A DNA stretch of 64,000 bases from Ectopseudomonas khazarica (GCF_004521985.1 NZ_SBHZ01000003.1:333197-397196); one strand, 5' to 3'. Positions 43,232 to 53,409 are shown, numbered from the stretch's first letter. The notes: a model not told the origin generated them from the sequence alone. Translations and numbers: made by a program.

Positions 43232-43839
43232 TGAAACACGAAATCATCGAGAAGAATATCGGCCTGATGGCGCTGCTGATGGTGATTGCCGTCAGCATCG
43301 GTGGCCTGACCCAGATCGTCCCGCTGTTCTTCCAGGACGTCACCAACGAGCCGGTCGAAGGCCTCAAGCCCTACACCGCGCTGGAACTGGAAGGCCGTGA
43401 CATCTACATCGCCAACGGTTGCGTTGGCTGCCACTCGCAGATGATCCGTCCGTTCCGCGCCGAGACCGAGCGCTACGGCCACTACTCCGTCGCCGGTGAA
43501 AGCGTCTGGGACCACCCCTTCCTGTGGGGTTCCAAGCGTACCGGTCCGGACCTGGCCCGCGTCGGCGGCCGTTACTCGGACGAGTGGCACCGCGCCCACC
43601 TGTACAACCCGCGCAACGTAGTGCCTGAGTCGAAGATGCCGGCCTACCCCTGGCTGGTCGAGAACAAGCTCGATGGCAAGGACACCGCGAAGAAGATGGA
43701 AGTCATGCGTGGCTTCGGCATCCCCTACACCGACGAAGATATCGCCGGTGCTCGCGATGCCGTGAAAGGCAAGACCGAAATGGACGCGCTGGTCGCGTAC
43801 CTGCAGGTTCTCGGCACTTCCATCAAGAACAAACGGTAA
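43231..43839 (+). CDS. ccoO: cbb3 oxidase monohaem subunit II, second copy
   Basis: 202 residues, same length as copy one; CVGCH haem motif and single N-terminal anchor. TGATG overlap with ccoN again. The middle part ([20 protein letters not shown] region) is identical to copy one; most differences are near the C-terminus ([20 protein letters not shown]). Confidence 0.96.
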
Positions 43840-43845
43840 GACGCC

Positions 43846-44028
43846 ATGGATATCGGGACTATTCGCGGAATCGGCACGGCGGTGGTGTTCATCGCCTTCA
43901 TCAGCGTGGTGCTCTGGGCCTACAGCAGCAAGCGCAAGTCGGGCTTCGACGAGGCCGCCAACCTGCCCTTCGCGGATGATCCCGAAACCAAGCGCGACCA
44001 AGACTCTTCCAGGAGCAATAACCAATGA
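43846..44028 (+). CDS. ccoQ: cbb3 oxidase small subunit CcoQ, second copy
   Basis: 60-residue single-span protein ([20 protein letters not shown]) with cytoplasmic tail [12 protein letters not shown]. More diverged from its paralogue than the other subunits. Last 4 nt overlap ccoP. Confidence 0.9.
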   Translation: MDIGTIRGIGTAVVFIAFISVVLWAYSSKRKSGFDEAANLPFADDPETKRDQDSSRSNNQ

Positions 44029-45020
44029 CCACGTTCTGGAGTTGGTACGTAACCATCCTCTCCCTGGGCACCATCTTCGCCCTGACCTGGCTGATCTTCG
44101 GCACCCGCAAGGGCCAGCGCCAGGAAGTGACCGACGAAACCGTCGGCCACAGCTTCGATGGCATCGAGGAGTATGACAACCCGCTGCCGAAGTGGTGGTT
44201 CATGCTGTTCGTCGCCACCATCATCTTCGCCCTCGGCTACCTGGCCCTCTACCCGGGCCTGGGCAACTGGAAGGGCCTGCTGCCGGGCTACGACTACGTC
44301 GACAGCGAGAGCAAGACCCCCTTCGCTGCCGGCGTACAGATCGCCGACGGTTCCATGCGTCACGCGGGCTGGACCGGCGTGCACCAGTGGGAGAAGGAAA
44401 TGGCGCGCGCCGACGAGCAATACGGCCCGCTGTTCGCCAAGTACGCCGCCATGCCCATCGAGGAAGTGGCCAAGGACGAGCAAGCCCTGAAAATGGGTGG
44501 CCGTCTGTTCGCTTCCAACTGCTCGGTGTGCCACGGTTCCGATGCCAAGGGCAGCTACGGCTTCCCCAACCTGACCGACAACGAATGGCGCTGGGGCGGC
44601 GAGCCGGAAACCATCAAGACCACCATCCTCAAGGGTCGCGAAGGCGCCATGACGCCTCAGGGTCCGGTCATCGGCGAAGATGGCGTGCGCAACGTCGCCG
44701 CCTACGTCCTGACCCAGCTGGCGGGTCGTGAGCTGCCGGAAGGCACCGAAGCCGACATCGAAGCGGGCCAGAAGGTCTTCGCCGGTACCTGCTTCGCCTG
44801 CCACGGCGCCGACGGCAAGGGTACCCCTGCCCTGGGCGCCCCGAACCTGACCAACCCGGCAGCGTTCATCTACGGCAGCAGCTACGCGCAACTGCAGCAG
44901 ACCATCCGCTACGGTCGTCACGGCAAGATGCCGGCCCAGGAAGAATTCCTCGGCAACGACAAGGTTCACCTGCTGGCCGCTTACGTCTATAGCCTGTCGC
45001 ACAAGGCGCAGGAGCAGTAA
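44025..45020 (+). CDS. ccoP: cbb3 oxidase dihaem subunit III, second copy
   Basis: 331-residue dihaem cytochrome c with CSVCH and CFACH motifs. Relative to copy one it carries about 23 extra residues ([20 protein letters not shown] and flanks) between the second membrane helix and the first haem domain. Last gene of the operon; a strong terminator follows at 45053. Confidence 0.96.
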   Translation: MTTFWSWYVTILSLGTIFALTWLIFGTRKGQRQEVTDETVGHSFDGIEEYDNPLPKWWFMLFVATIIFALGYLALYPGLGNWKGLLPGYDYVDSESKTPFAAGVQIADGSMRHAGWTGVHQWEKEMARADEQYGPLFAKYAAMPIEEVAKDEQALKMGGRLFASNCSVCHGSDAKGSYGFPNLTDNEWRWGGEPETIKTTILKGREGAMTPQGPVIGEDGVRNVAAYVLTQLAGRELPEGTEADIEAGQKVFAGTCFACHGADGKGTPALGAPNLTNPAAFIYGSSYAQLQQTIRYGRHGKMPAQEEFLGNDKVHLLAAYVYSLSHKAQEQ

Positions 45021-45036
45021 GCGTAGAAGGACTCTT

Positions 45037-45050
45037 TTGACAAGGGTCAA
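45037..45050. promoter_or_regulatory. FNR-like palindrome between ccoP and ccoG
   Basis: TTGAC-AAGG-GTCAA is a symmetric variant of the FNR/Anr box. It lies just before a strong terminator, so an Anr start at -41.5 spacing would fall inside the hairpin; function doubtful. Confidence 0.3.
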
Positions 45051-45052
45051 TG

Positions 45053-45096
45053 AACGCCCGGGTCGCGACTGCTGGTCGCACCCGGGCGTTGTCTTT
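45053..45096 (+). terminator. Terminator after the second cco operon
   Basis: AACGCCCGGGT / ACCCGGGCGTT outer stem (45053-45063, 45080-45090) with inner GCGAC-N5-GTCGC, followed by GTCTTTC. Confidence 0.85.
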
Positions 45097-45181
45097 CAGG
45101 CGTACCATATAGCCACCGTGAACTGACCCTGACCGGCACGCATCGGCCCGGGCTGCCAACCAACCGCCGTGGTATGCATTG

Positions 45182-46594
45182 ATGAGCGAACAGATTCCCG
45201 TCCAGGACATCACCCCTCCTTCCGCCAAGAATGCCAGCGTCGATCTGTACGCCAGCCGCGAGAAGATCTACACCCGCGCATTCACCGGCCTGTTCCGCAA
45301 CCTGCGTCGCGCAGGCGGAGCACTGCTGTTCATTCTGTTCTTCGGCACCGTCTGGCTGAACTGGGAAGGCCGTCAGGCCGTCTGGTGGAACCTGCCGGAG
45401 CGCAAGTTCCACATCTTCGGCGCCACCTACTGGCCACAGGACTTCATGCTGCTGTCCTGGCTGCTGATCATCTGCGCCTTCGGCCTGTTCTTCATCACCG
45501 TGTTCGCAGGCCGTGTCTGGTGCGGCTACACCTGCCCGCAGAGCGTGTTCACCTGGGTGTTCATGTGGGCCGAGAAGGTCACCGAGGGCGACCGCAACCA
45601 GCGCATGAAGCTGGACAAGCAGCAGATGAGCGGCCACAAGCTGGCACGCAAGGTGGCCAAGCACGGTATCTGGCTGGGCGTGTCCCTGCTCACCGCGATC
45701 ACCTTCGTCGGCTACTTCACTCCCATCCGCGATCTGATTCCCGAGCTGCTGACGCTGCAGGCCGGCGGCTGGGCGCTGTTCTGGGTCGGCTTCTTCACCC
45801 TGGCCACCTATGGCAACGCCGGCTACCTGCGCGAACAGGTATGTATCTACATGTGTCCCTACGCGCGTTTCCAGAGCGTGATGTTCGACCAGGACACCCT
45901 GATCGTCTCCTACGATCCGCGTCGCGGCGAGTCTCGCGGCCCGCGCAAGAAGGACGCCGACTACAAGGCCCAGGGCCTGGGCGACTGCATCGACTGCAAG
46001 ATGTGCGTGCACGTCTGCCCCACCGGCATCGACATCCGTGACGGCCTGCAGATCGAGTGCATCGGTTGCGCCGCCTGCATCGACGCCTGCGACAGCATCA
46101 TGGAGAAGATGAACTATCCCAAGGGGCTGATCAGCTACACCACTGAACACAACCTGTCCGGACGCAAGACCCACCTGCTGCGCCCGCGCCTGATCGGGTA
46201 CGCTGTCGCGCTCGTCGCCATGATCGGCCTGTTCGCCTGGGCCGTGGCCAACCGCCCGCTGGTCGAGCTGGACGTGCTCAAGGACCGTGTGCTGTTCCGC
46301 GAGAACGAGCGCGGCCACATCGAGAACGTCTACACCCTGAAGATCATGAACAAGGCGCAGCACGACATGACCTACGTGATCACCGCCGACGGTCTCGACG
46401 GCCTGGTCTACGAAGGCAAGCGCGAGGTTCGCGCCCTGGCGGGCGAGGTCTACTCCTTCCCGGTGGAACTCTCCATCGCGCCGGAGAAGCTGCCTTCCAG
46501 CGCCAACAACATCGTCTTCCACGTACAATCCGCGGATGACCCCAGTATCAAGAACGACGCCGACAGCCGCTTCATCGGCCCAAGCGTCCGCTGA
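45182..46594 (+). CDS. ccoG: Cytochrome oxidase maturation iron-sulfur protein CcoG (RdxA/FixG)
   Basis: 470-residue inner-membrane protein with several membrane helices and two 4Fe-4S sites ([14 protein letters not shown] and [12 protein letters not shown]), plus WCGYTCPQ. CcoG reduces Cu(II) for cbb3 assembly. ATG 45182 is chosen over the TTG one codon earlier. Separated from the oxidase operon by a terminator, so it must have its own promoter. The C-terminal periplasmic Ig-like domain is complete. Confidence 0.94.
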   Translation: MSEQIPVQDITPPSAKNASVDLYASREKIYTRAFTGLFRNLRRAGGALLFILFFGTVWLNWEGRQAVWWNLPERKFHIFGATYWPQDFMLLSWLLIICAFGLFFITVFAGRVWCGYTCPQSVFTWVFMWAEKVTEGDRNQRMKLDKQQMSGHKLARKVAKHGIWLGVSLLTAITFVGYFTPIRDLIPELLTLQAGGWALFWVGFFTLATYGNAGYLREQVCIYMCPYARFQSVMFDQDTLIVSYDPRRGESRGPRKKDADYKAQGLGDCIDCKMCVHVCPTGIDIRDGLQIECIGCAACIDACDSIMEKMNYPKGLISYTTEHNLSGRKTHLLRPRLIGYAVALVAMIGLFAWAVANRPLVELDVLKDRVLFRENERGHIENVYTLKIMNKAQHDMTYVITADGLDGLVYEGKREVRALAGEVYSFPVELSIAPEKLPSSANNIVFHVQSADDPSIKNDADSRFIGPSVR

Positions 46595-46607
46595 CAACGG
46601 AAAGAGC

Positions 46608-47126
46608 ATGACCGAACACGCACCATCGCCAGCAAAACCCTGGTACAAGCAGTTCTGGCCCTGGTTCATCATCGCCCTGCTGGGCTACTCCGTGGTGCAG
46701 GGCCTGGCCCTGCTCACGCTGGCCACGCGCAATCCACCCGGGCTGATTTCCGATGACTACTACGACGTCGGCAAGGGCATCAACCAATCGCTGGAGCGCG
46801 AGCAACTGGCCGAGCGCCTGCAACTCCACGGCGAGCTGGTGCTCGATGGCGCCACCGGCGTCGCGACCCTGGTGCTGGAGGGCAACAGCCGCCCGCAGCA
46901 GATCGTCCTCAACCTGATCTCGCCGACCCAGCCGGAGCGCGATCGTCGCGTCATTCTACAGCCCGGCGCCGATGGCCAGTACCGTGGCCAGATGGTCGAC
47001 CAGGTCAGCGGCCGGCGCTTCGTCGAACTGCTGGGCCAGGAAGGCAGCCAGAGCTGGCGCCTGTTCGAGGAAGAGAACATTGCCGACGGCAAGGCCATCA
47101 TGATCGGTGACAATCCCTCCTACTGA
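46608..47126 (+). CDS. ccoH: cbb3 assembly protein CcoH (FixH)
   Basis: 172 residues, one N-terminal membrane helix ([20 protein letters not shown]) and a periplasmic FixH domain with the [13 protein letters not shown] segment. Needed for cbb3 assembly and stability. GGAAAGAG precedes ATG 46608, 13 nt after ccoG. Confidence 0.93.
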   Translation: MTEHAPSPAKPWYKQFWPWFIIALLGYSVVQGLALLTLATRNPPGLISDDYYDVGKGINQSLEREQLAERLQLHGELVLDGATGVATLVLEGNSRPQQIVLNLISPTQPERDRRVILQPGADGQYRGQMVDQVSGRRFVELLGQEGSQSWRLFEEENIADGKAIMIGDNPSY

Positions 47127-47128
47127 TC

Positions 47129-49537
47129 ATGCCCGCCCCTACGCCCTGCTATCACTGCGGACTGCCGGTTCCCACCGGCAGCCATTTCCATGCCACGGTC
47201 CTCGGCCAGCCCCGTGACCTCTGCTGCCCCGGCTGCCAGGCCGTAGCGGAAGCCATCGTCGCCGGCGGCCTCGAGCACTACTACAGCCACCGCAGCGAAA
47301 ACGCCGCCAACCCGCAGACCCTGCCCAAGGCCCTGCCCGACGAGCTGGCGCTGTACGACCGCAGTGACGTGCAACAGCCCTTCGTGCAGCACGAGGGCGA
47401 GCTGAGCGAAACCCAGCTGCTGATCGAAGGCATCAGCTGCGCCGCCTGCGGCTGGCTGATCGAGAAACACCTGCGTGGCGTACCCGGCGTGGCCGAGGCG
47501 CACCTGAACCTGTCCAACCACCGCCTGCAGGTGCGCTGGCAGGATAGCCAGATCCCGCTCAGCCAGTTGCTCGCCGAGCTGCGCCGCATCGGCTATGCCG
47601 CTCACCCCTGGCACGCGGACGAGGCCGCCGAGCGGCTGGCGGCGGAGAACCGCAGGCGCATGCGCGAGCTGGGCGTGGCCGGCCTGCTGTGGATGCAGGT
47701 GATGATGGCGGCCATGGCCACCTGGCCGGAATTCAACGTCGACCTGACGCCCGAGCTGGACAAGATCCTGCGCTGGACCAGCCTGTTCCTTACCACGCCC
47801 ATCGTCTTCTACTGCTGCGGGCAGTTCTTCCGCGGCGCCCTGCGCGACCTGCGCACCCGCCACCTGACCATGGACATCTCCGTCTCCCTGGCGATCGGCG
47901 GGGCCTACGTCGCGGGCATCTGGTCCACCGTCACCGGAGTCGGCGAGCTGTACTTCGACGCCGTGGGCATGTTCGCCCTGTTCCTCCTCGCCGGACGCTA
48001 TCTGGAGCGGCGTGCGCGCGAGAGAACCGCTGCGGCGACCGCGCAACTGGTCCAGTTGCTGCCTGCGTCCTGCCTGCGCCTGGCCGATGACGGCCAGAGC
48101 CAGCGCATCCTGCTCAGCGAACTGCAGGTCGGCGAACGGGTGCTGGTGCAACCCGGTTCGCTGGTACCTGCCGACGGGCGCATTCTCGCCGGCCAGTCCA
48201 GCGTCGACGAATCCCTGCTGACCGGCGAATACCTGCCGCAGGCGCGCGCTATCGGCGACAGCGTCACCGCCGGCACCCTGAACGTCGAAGGCCCGCTGAC
48301 CGTGGAAGTCCAGGCCCTGGGCGATGCCACGCGGCTGTCCGCCATCGTCCGCCTGCTCGAACGTGCGCAGAGCGAGAAGCCACGCCTGGCGGAGATCGCC
48401 GATCGCGTTTCGCAGTGGTTCCTGCTGTTCATCCTGCTGGCCGCCGCCCTGGTCGGTTTCATCTGGTGGGAAATCGACTCCAGTCGCGCCTTCTGGGTCG
48501 TGCTCGCCCTGCTGGTCGCCACCTGCCCCTGCGCACTGGCCCTGGCCACACCGACGGCGCTGACCACCGCGACCGGCAGCCTGCACAAGCTGGGCATGCT
48601 GCTGACCCGTGGCCATGTCCTCGAAGGGCTCAACCATATCGACACGCTGGTGCTGGACAAGACCGGCACGCTCACCGAGGGACGCCTCACCCTGAGCGCC
48701 ATCCATCCGCTGCGCGAACTGGATCAGGACAGCTGCCTGGCGCTGGCCGCCGCCCTGGAAAACCGCTCCGAGCACCCCATCGCCCGCGCCTTCGGCCAGG
48801 CACCACGGGCCGCCGATGCGGTCGACAGCCATCCGGGCCTGGGCCTGCAGGGCAGCGTCGACGGCCGTCTGCTGCGCATCGGCGAGGCCCGCTTCGTCTG
48901 CGCGCTGAGCGGCCAGGAGGTACCGGAGATTGCCGGAGAGCACGGCCAGTGGTTGCTGCTGGGCGACGAACAGGGGCCACTGGCCTGGTTCGTCCTCGAC
49001 GATCGCCTGCGCGACGACGCTCCCGAGCTGATCGCCGCCGCCCGCGAGCGTGGCTGGCACATCCACCTGCTGTCGGGCGACAGCTCGCCGATGGTCGCCG
49101 AGGTGGCGCACCAGCTCGGTATCGAGGACGCCCGTGGCGGCCTGACACCGGACGCCAAGCTGGCAGTGCTCAAGCAGCTGCATGGCGAGGGGCGCCGTGT
49201 GCTGATGCTCGGCGATGGCGTCAACGATGTGCCGGTCCTGGCGGCAGCCGATATCAGCGTGGCCATGGGCTCGGCCTCCGACCTGGCCAAGACCAGCGCC
49301 GATGCGGTCCTGCTGTCCAACCGCCTGGGTAGCCTGGTACAGGGTCTGGCCATGGCCAGGCGCACGCGACGGATCATCATCGAGAACCTGTGCTGGGCGA
49401 CGCTGTACAATGGCATGGTCCTGCCCTTCGCCGCGCTCGGCTGGATCACCCCCATCTGGGCGGCGGTCGGCATGTCGTTCAGCTCACTGCTGGTCGTGCT
49501 CAATGCCCTGCGCCTGAGCCGCAGCCCGAACAGCTAG
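47129..49537 (+). CDS. ccoI: Copper-exporting P1B-type ATPase for cbb3 assembly (CcoI/FixI)
   Basis: 802-residue inner-membrane ATPase delivering copper for Cu-B of cbb3. In order: N-terminal Cys-rich zone (CYHCGLPV, CCPGC), HMA domain with ISCAACGWL, membrane CPC motif (ATCPCALALATP), phosphorylation site DKTGTLTEG, SEHPIARAF and hinge GDGVNDVPVLAAA. Starts 2 nt after the ccoH stop. The FixI/CcoI subtype is indicated by the Cys-rich N-terminus and the neighbours. Confidence 0.95.
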   Translation: MPAPTPCYHCGLPVPTGSHFHATVLGQPRDLCCPGCQAVAEAIVAGGLEHYYSHRSENAANPQTLPKALPDELALYDRSDVQQPFVQHEGELSETQLLIEGISCAACGWLIEKHLRGVPGVAEAHLNLSNHRLQVRWQDSQIPLSQLLAELRRIGYAAHPWHADEAAERLAAENRRRMRELGVAGLLWMQVMMAAMATWPEFNVDLTPELDKILRWTSLFLTTPIVFYCCGQFFRGALRDLRTRHLTMDISVSLAIGGAYVAGIWSTVTGVGELYFDAVGMFALFLLAGRYLERRARERTAAATAQLVQLLPASCLRLADDGQSQRILLSELQVGERVLVQPGSLVPADGRILAGQSSVDESLLTGEYLPQARAIGDSVTAGTLNVEGPLTVEVQALGDATRLSAIVRLLERAQSEKPRLAEIADRVSQWFLLFILLAAALVGFIWWEIDSSRAFWVVLALLVATCPCALALATPTALTTATGSLHKLGMLLTRGHVLEGLNHIDTLVLDKTGTLTEGRLTLSAIHPLRELDQDSCLALAAALENRSEHPIARAFGQAPRAADAVDSHPGLGLQGSVDGRLLRIGEARFVCALSGQEVPEIAGEHGQWLLLGDEQGPLAWFVLDDRLRDDAPELIAAARERGWHIHLLSGDSSPMVAEVAHQLGIEDARGGLTPDAKLAVLKQLHGEGRRVLMLGDGVNDVPVLAAADISVAMGSASDLAKTSADAVLLSNRLGSLVQGLAMARRTRRIIIENLCWATLYNGMVLPFAALGWITPIWAAVGMSFSSLLVVLNALRLSRSPNS

Positions 49538-49592
49538 GCACGAACCGCGCTCGGCGCTGTGCGTGCCTACCCATACGCCCCACGGAGACCGC

Positions 49593-49799
49593 ATGCCCGC
49601 GCTCTACATCCTGATCCCCGTCGCCATCGCCCTGGTCGCCTTCGCCATCTGGCTGTTCTTCTGGGCCGTGGACAGCGGCCAGTACGACGACCTCGACGGC
49701 CCCGCGCACAGCATTCTCTTCGATGACGAAGACCCGCTGCACAAGGCGGGCGTGGAACAGGCCGAAGAGCAGAGCAAGCAGGACAAGCCCGATGCTTGA
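49593..49799 (+). CDS. ccoS: cbb3 maturation protein CcoS
   Basis: 68 residues, one membrane helix (LYILIPVAIALVAFAIWLFF), then the CcoS motif WAVDSGQYDDLDGPAHSILF. Required for cofactor insertion into CcoN. GGAG lies 6 nt before ATG 49593. Its last 8 nt overlap the next gene. Confidence 0.94.
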   Translation: MPALYILIPVAIALVAFAIWLFFWAVDSGQYDDLDGPAHSILFDDEDPLHKAGVEQAEEQSKQDKPDA

Positions 49800-50475
49800 G
49801 CTGGCGCCCCTGCTGGTGTCAGCCCTGATTCTCGGCCTGCTCGGCGGCGGCCATTGCCTGGGCATGTGCGGCGGCCTGATGGGTGCCCTGACCCTGGCCA
49901 TTCCTCCCCAACAACGTGCTCGCCGCCTGCAGCTGCTGCTGGCCTACAACCTCGGGCGCATCCTCAGTTACAGCGCCGCCGGGCTGCTGCTCGGCCTGGC
50001 GGGCTGGGCCGTGCGCGGCAGCGCCGCCGAGGTCGTCATGCGCAGCCTCGCGGCCCTGCTGCTGATCGCCATGGGCCTGTACCTGGCCGGCTGGTGGAGT
50101 GGCCTGACCCGCATCGAGGCGCTCGGCCGTGGCCTGTGGCGGTATATCCAGCCGCTCACCCGCCGCTTCATGCCGGTCAGCAGCCTGCCGCGCGCGCTGG
50201 TGCTCGGCGGCCTGTGGGGCTGGCTGCCCTGCGGCCTGGTCTACAGCACCCTGCTGTGGGCCTCCAGCCAGGGCGATGCCCGCGTCAGTGCCCTGCTGAT
50301 GCTGGCGTTCGGTTTCGGCACCTGGCCGGTCCTGCTGGCCACCGGCCTCGCCGCCGAACGCATCACCGCCCTGCTGCGCCAGCGCGGCATCCGCATGGCG
50401 GGTGGCCTGCTGGTCATCCTGTTCGGCCTCTGGACCCTGCCCGGTCCGCACCAGCACTGGCTGATGGGGCATTGA
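49792..50475 (+). CDS. SafE/TauE-like membrane protein (DsbD-like CcoA-region protein)
   Basis: 227-residue inner-membrane protein, about six helices, of the sulfite exporter TauE/SafE or UPF0126-like group that follows ccoS in many genomes. GGHCLGMCGGLMGALTLA contains the conserved His/Cys/Met-rich helix and WGWLPCGLVYSTLLW the matching second repeat. A role in metal or thiol supply to cbb3 is inferred from linkage. Overlaps ccoS by 8 nt. Confidence 0.82.
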   Translation: MLELAPLLVSALILGLLGGGHCLGMCGGLMGALTLAIPPQQRARRLQLLLAYNLGRILSYSAAGLLLGLAGWAVRGSAAEVVMRSLAALLLIAMGLYLAGWWSGLTRIEALGRGLWRYIQPLTRRFMPVSSLPRALVLGGLWGWLPCGLVYSTLLWASSQGDARVSALLMLAFGFGTWPVLLATGLAAERITALLRQRGIRMAGGLLVILFGLWTLPGPHQHWLMGH

Positions 50476-50480
50476 AGGCG

Positions 50481-50508
50481 GCTGCAAGCCAGAAGCTGCA
50501 AGCTGCAA
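50481..50508. repeat. GCTGCAA repeats
   Basis: GCTGCAA at 50481, 50495 and 50502, the last two in tandem. Such AGCTGCAAGC strings recur between genes in Pseudomonas, from memory. Confidence 0.5.
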
Positions 50509-50582
50509 GCAGATGCACGATAGAAAGTGGCCGGATCGCTTTGGCGCCCGGCAGCGACGACAGCTCGACGCCCCACGCGCCC

Positions 50583-50624
50583 TTGATTCAGATCAAGCCG
50601 CCCGCCCAGCTGCATCCCTAGACT
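50583..50624 (+). promoter_or_regulatory. Anr-dependent promoter of hemN
   Basis: Perfect Anr box TTGAT-TCAG-ATCAA (50583-50596). Its centre at -41.5 predicts a start at 50631 and a -10 at 50619-50624, where TAGACT is found. hemN is a known Anr target in P. aeruginosa. Confidence 0.88.
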
Positions 50625-50654
50625 GGCCGCACAGCCTGACCAGGATTATTTCCC

Positions 50655-52037
50655 ATGCTCGAAGCCATCCAGTGGGACGCCGATCTGATCCGCCGCTACG
50701 ATCTCGCCGGCCCACGCTACACCTCCTACCCGACTGCCGTGCAGTTCCACGACGACATCGGTCCGTTCGACCTGCTGCACGCCCTGCGTGACAGCCGCAA
50801 GGCCGGCCGCCCGCTGTCGCTGTACGTGCACATCCCGTTCTGCGCGCACATCTGCTACTACTGCGCCTGCAACAAGGTGATCACCAAGGACCGTGGCCGC
50901 GCCCTGCCCTACCTGGAGAAGCTCGAGCGCGAGATCGAGATGGTCAGCCGCTACATCGGCAAGGAGCAGGTCATCGAGCAGCTGCACTTCGGCGGCGGCA
51001 CGCCCACCTTTCTCAACCACGACGAGCTGCGCCGGCTGATGCAGCACCTGCGTCAGCACTTCAACCTGCTGGATGACGATTCAGGCGACTACAGCATCGA
51101 GATCGACCCCCGCGAAGCGGACTGGTCGACCATGGGCCTGCTGCGCGAGCTGGGCTTCAATCGCGTCAGCCTGGGCGTGCAGGATCTCGACCCGGAGGTG
51201 CAGCGTGCGGTCAATCGCCTGCAGACGCTGGAAGAAACCCGCGCCATCATCGAGGCCGCGCGCACCCTGCAGTTCCGCTCGGTGAACATCGACCTGATCT
51301 ACGGCCTGCCCAAGCAGACGCCGGAGCGCTTCGCCCGTACCGTCGCGGAGGTGATCGCCCTGCAACCGGACCGCCTCTCGGTGTTCAACTACGCCCACCT
51401 GCCCGAGCGCTTCATGCCGCAGCGGCGCATCAACAGCGAGGACCTGCCAGCGGCAGCCGACAAGCTGGCGATGCTCCAGGCCAGCATCGAGCAGCTGGCC
51501 AACGCGGGCTACCGCTACATCGGCATGGACCACTTCGCCCTGCCGGATGACGAACTGGCGATTGCCCAGGAAGAAGGCACCCTGCAGCGCAACTTCCAGG
51601 GCTACACCACCCACGGCCATTGCGACCTGATCGGCCTGGGCGTGTCGGCCATCAGCCAGGTCGGCGACCTCTACAGCCAGAACGACAGCGACATCGCCAG
51701 CTACCAGCAAAGCCTCGGCAACGGCCAGCTGGCCACCCGTCGCGGCCTGCACTGCAACGCCGACGACCGCCTGCGCCGCGCGGTGATCCAGCAGCTGATC
51801 TGTCATTTCGAACTGGATTTCCGCGGTATCGAGCACGCCTACGCCATCGACTTCCGCGACTATTTCGCGGCTCTCTGGCCAGACCTGCAACGCCTGCATG
51901 ACGACGGCCTGATCGAACTGGGCGAACACGGCATCCGCGTGCGCCCTGCCGGACGCCTGCTGGTGCGCTCGCTGTGCATGCTGTTCGACCGCTACCTGAA
52001 CGACCAGGTGCGCCAACGCTTCTCACGGGTGATCTGA
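50655..52037 (+). CDS. hemN: Oxygen-independent coproporphyrinogen III dehydrogenase
   Basis: Cytoplasmic radical SAM enzyme, 460 residues, making protoporphyrinogen IX without O2. Radical SAM cysteines in PFCAHICYYCACNK (C-x3-C-x2-C), GPRYTSYPTAVQF at the N-terminus and FGGGTPTFL. Behind a near-ideal Anr promoter. Supplies haem for the neighbouring cbb3 oxidases at low O2. Confidence 0.97.
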   Translation: MLEAIQWDADLIRRYDLAGPRYTSYPTAVQFHDDIGPFDLLHALRDSRKAGRPLSLYVHIPFCAHICYYCACNKVITKDRGRALPYLEKLEREIEMVSRYIGKEQVIEQLHFGGGTPTFLNHDELRRLMQHLRQHFNLLDDDSGDYSIEIDPREADWSTMGLLRELGFNRVSLGVQDLDPEVQRAVNRLQTLEETRAIIEAARTLQFRSVNIDLIYGLPKQTPERFARTVAEVIALQPDRLSVFNYAHLPERFMPQRRINSEDLPAAADKLAMLQASIEQLANAGYRYIGMDHFALPDDELAIAQEEGTLQRNFQGYTTHGHCDLIGLGVSAISQVGDLYSQNDSDIASYQQSLGNGQLATRRGLHCNADDRLRRAVIQQLICHFELDFRGIEHAYAIDFRDYFAALWPDLQRLHDDGLIELGEHGIRVRPAGRLLVRSLCMLFDRYLNDQVRQRFSRVI

Positions 52038-52047
52038 AGCGCCGAGC

Positions 52048-52070
52048 GCCAGCGCTGCCTGAGCGCTGGC
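52048..52070. terminator. Hairpin between hemN and the convergent gene
   Basis: GCCAGCGC / GCGCTGGC with loop TGCCTGA; no T-run. Confidence 0.5.
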
Positions 52071-52077
52071 AGGCGAG

Positions 52078-52521
52078 TCAGGCCACGGACAGGCTCGCCA
52101 CCGTCTGCATCTGCTGCTCGGTGAGGTTGCTCTCACGGATCAGCTTGATCAGATTGGCATTGGCCGAGGTCAGGGCGCCGTTGAGTGACGCCAGCTCACT
52201 TTGCAGCCCTTCCAGTTGCTGGCGCTTCGCCTCCGGATCGAGGCTCTGATCGCTCATCAGCGCCTCGATCTGTGCCTGTTTCTCGGCGATCTGCGCGCGC
52301 AGCTCACGGATCATCTTCAGCAGGTCCTTGATCGCCCTGGGCAGGTCGCTGTCATCGATGTCCTTGTTCTTCTCGGCACTCGCCGACATGCTCTTGCCCA
52401 GGTTGGAAAGGCTCACGCGAAGCCCTTCGCGCACCTCCTCCGGGCTCCGTTCCACTGCGGTATTTTGTCGCTGAACACCCTGGACGAGATTGCCCAGCGG
52501 GCCGCCGATATCGATACGCAT
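52078..52521 (-). CDS. Coiled-coil hypothetical protein between hemN and anr
   Basis: 147 residues; starts MRIDIGGPLGNLVQGVQRQN and contains a long heptad-like helix (IKDLLKMIRELRAQIAEKQA and on through LQSELASLNGALTSANAN). No signal peptide or membrane helix. The same position in P. aeruginosa holds a hypothetical gene (PA1545, from memory). Divergent from anr. Function unknown. Confidence 0.72.
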   Translation of the reverse strand: MRIDIGGPLGNLVQGVQRQNTAVERSPEEVREGLRVSLSNLGKSMSASAEKNKDIDDSDLPRAIKDLLKMIRELRAQIAEKQAQIEALMSDQSLDPEAKRQQLEGLQSELASLNGALTSANANLIKLIRESNLTEQQMQTVASLSVA

Positions 52522-52674
52522 CACGCTGCTCCCTGCCTTGGACGATAGTGCTACAGTCTGCATCGGCCGCCGCAGGGCAAACTTGAGCATCCGGTCAGGC
52601 CTCAGATGGCTAGCCCCTGCCTGCCCCGCTGCGGTACCCTTACAAGCATTGCGTGTATATCGGGAAGCCCAACG

Positions 52675-53409
52675 ATGTCCGAGAGCATCAAGTTGCGTAC
52701 GCAACATCAAGCCCATTGCAAGGATTGCAGCCTGGCTGCCCTGTGCCTGCCCATTTCGCTGAACATGGAGGACATGGACGCGCTGGACGACATCGTCAAG
52801 CGTGGCCGTCCGCTGAAGAAAGGCGAGTTCCTGTTCCGCCAGGGCGATGCCTTCGGCTCCGTTTTCGCGGTGCGTTCCGGCGCCCTGAAGACCTTCGGCC
52901 TGAGCGATGGCGGCGAGGAGCAGATCACCGGCTTCCACCTGCCCAGTGAACTGGTCGGCCTGTCCGGCGTCGATGGCGAGCGCTACCCGGTCTCCGCCCA
53001 GGCCCTGGAAACCACCTCCGTGTGCGAGATTCCCTTCGAGCGCCTGGACGACCTGGCCCTGCAACTGCCGCAACTGCGCCGCCAGCTGATGCGCATCATG
53101 AGCCGCGAGATTCGTGACGATCAGCAGATGATGCTGCTGCTCTCGAAGAAGACCGCCGACGAACGCATCGCGACGTTCCTGGTCAACCTCTCGGCCCGTT
53201 TCCGCGCACGCGGTTTCTCGGCCAACCAGTTCCGCCTGGCCATGTCGCGCAACGAAATTGGTAACTATTTGGGCCTTGCGGTCGAGACGGTGTCTCGCGT
53301 ATTTACCCGCTTTCAGCAGAACAAGCTGCTCGAAGCCGAGGGCAAGGAAGTGCACATTCTCGATCCCATCGAGCTGTGCGCCCTGGCCGGCGGCAATCTA
53401 GACGTTTGA
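52675..53409 (+). CDS. anr: Anaerobic regulator Anr (FNR family)
   Basis: 244-residue oxygen-sensing transcription activator. The 4Fe-4S ligands are Cys15, Cys18, Cys24 ([11 protein letters not shown]) and Cys117 (SVCEIP). A cyclic-nucleotide-binding-like domain follows, then the FNR helix-turn-helix [15 protein letters not shown], whose E..SR triad reads TTGAT half-sites. Likely targets here: boxes at 15578, 38153 and 50583. ATG 52675 has a modest ribosome site. Confidence 0.97.
   Translation: MSESIKLRTQHQAHCKDCSLAALCLPISLNMEDMDALDDIVKRGRPLKKGEFLFRQGDAFGSVFAVRSGALKTFGLSDGGEEQITGFHLPSELVGLSGVDGERYPVSAQALETTSVCEIPFERLDDLALQLPQLRRQLMRIMSREIRDDQQMMLLLSKKTADERIATFLVNLSARFRARGFSANQFRLAMSRNEIGNYLGLAVETVSRVFTRFQQNKLLEAEGKEVHILDPIELCALAGGNLDV

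Noticed and set aside
45037..45050. Palindrome as the working ccoG promoter element
   Set aside because: The -41.5 spacing would place the start inside a terminator stem; retained only as a low-confidence site.
47120..49183. 687-codon open frame antisense to ccoI
   Set aside because: Same shadow effect; ccoI has all P-type ATPase motifs.
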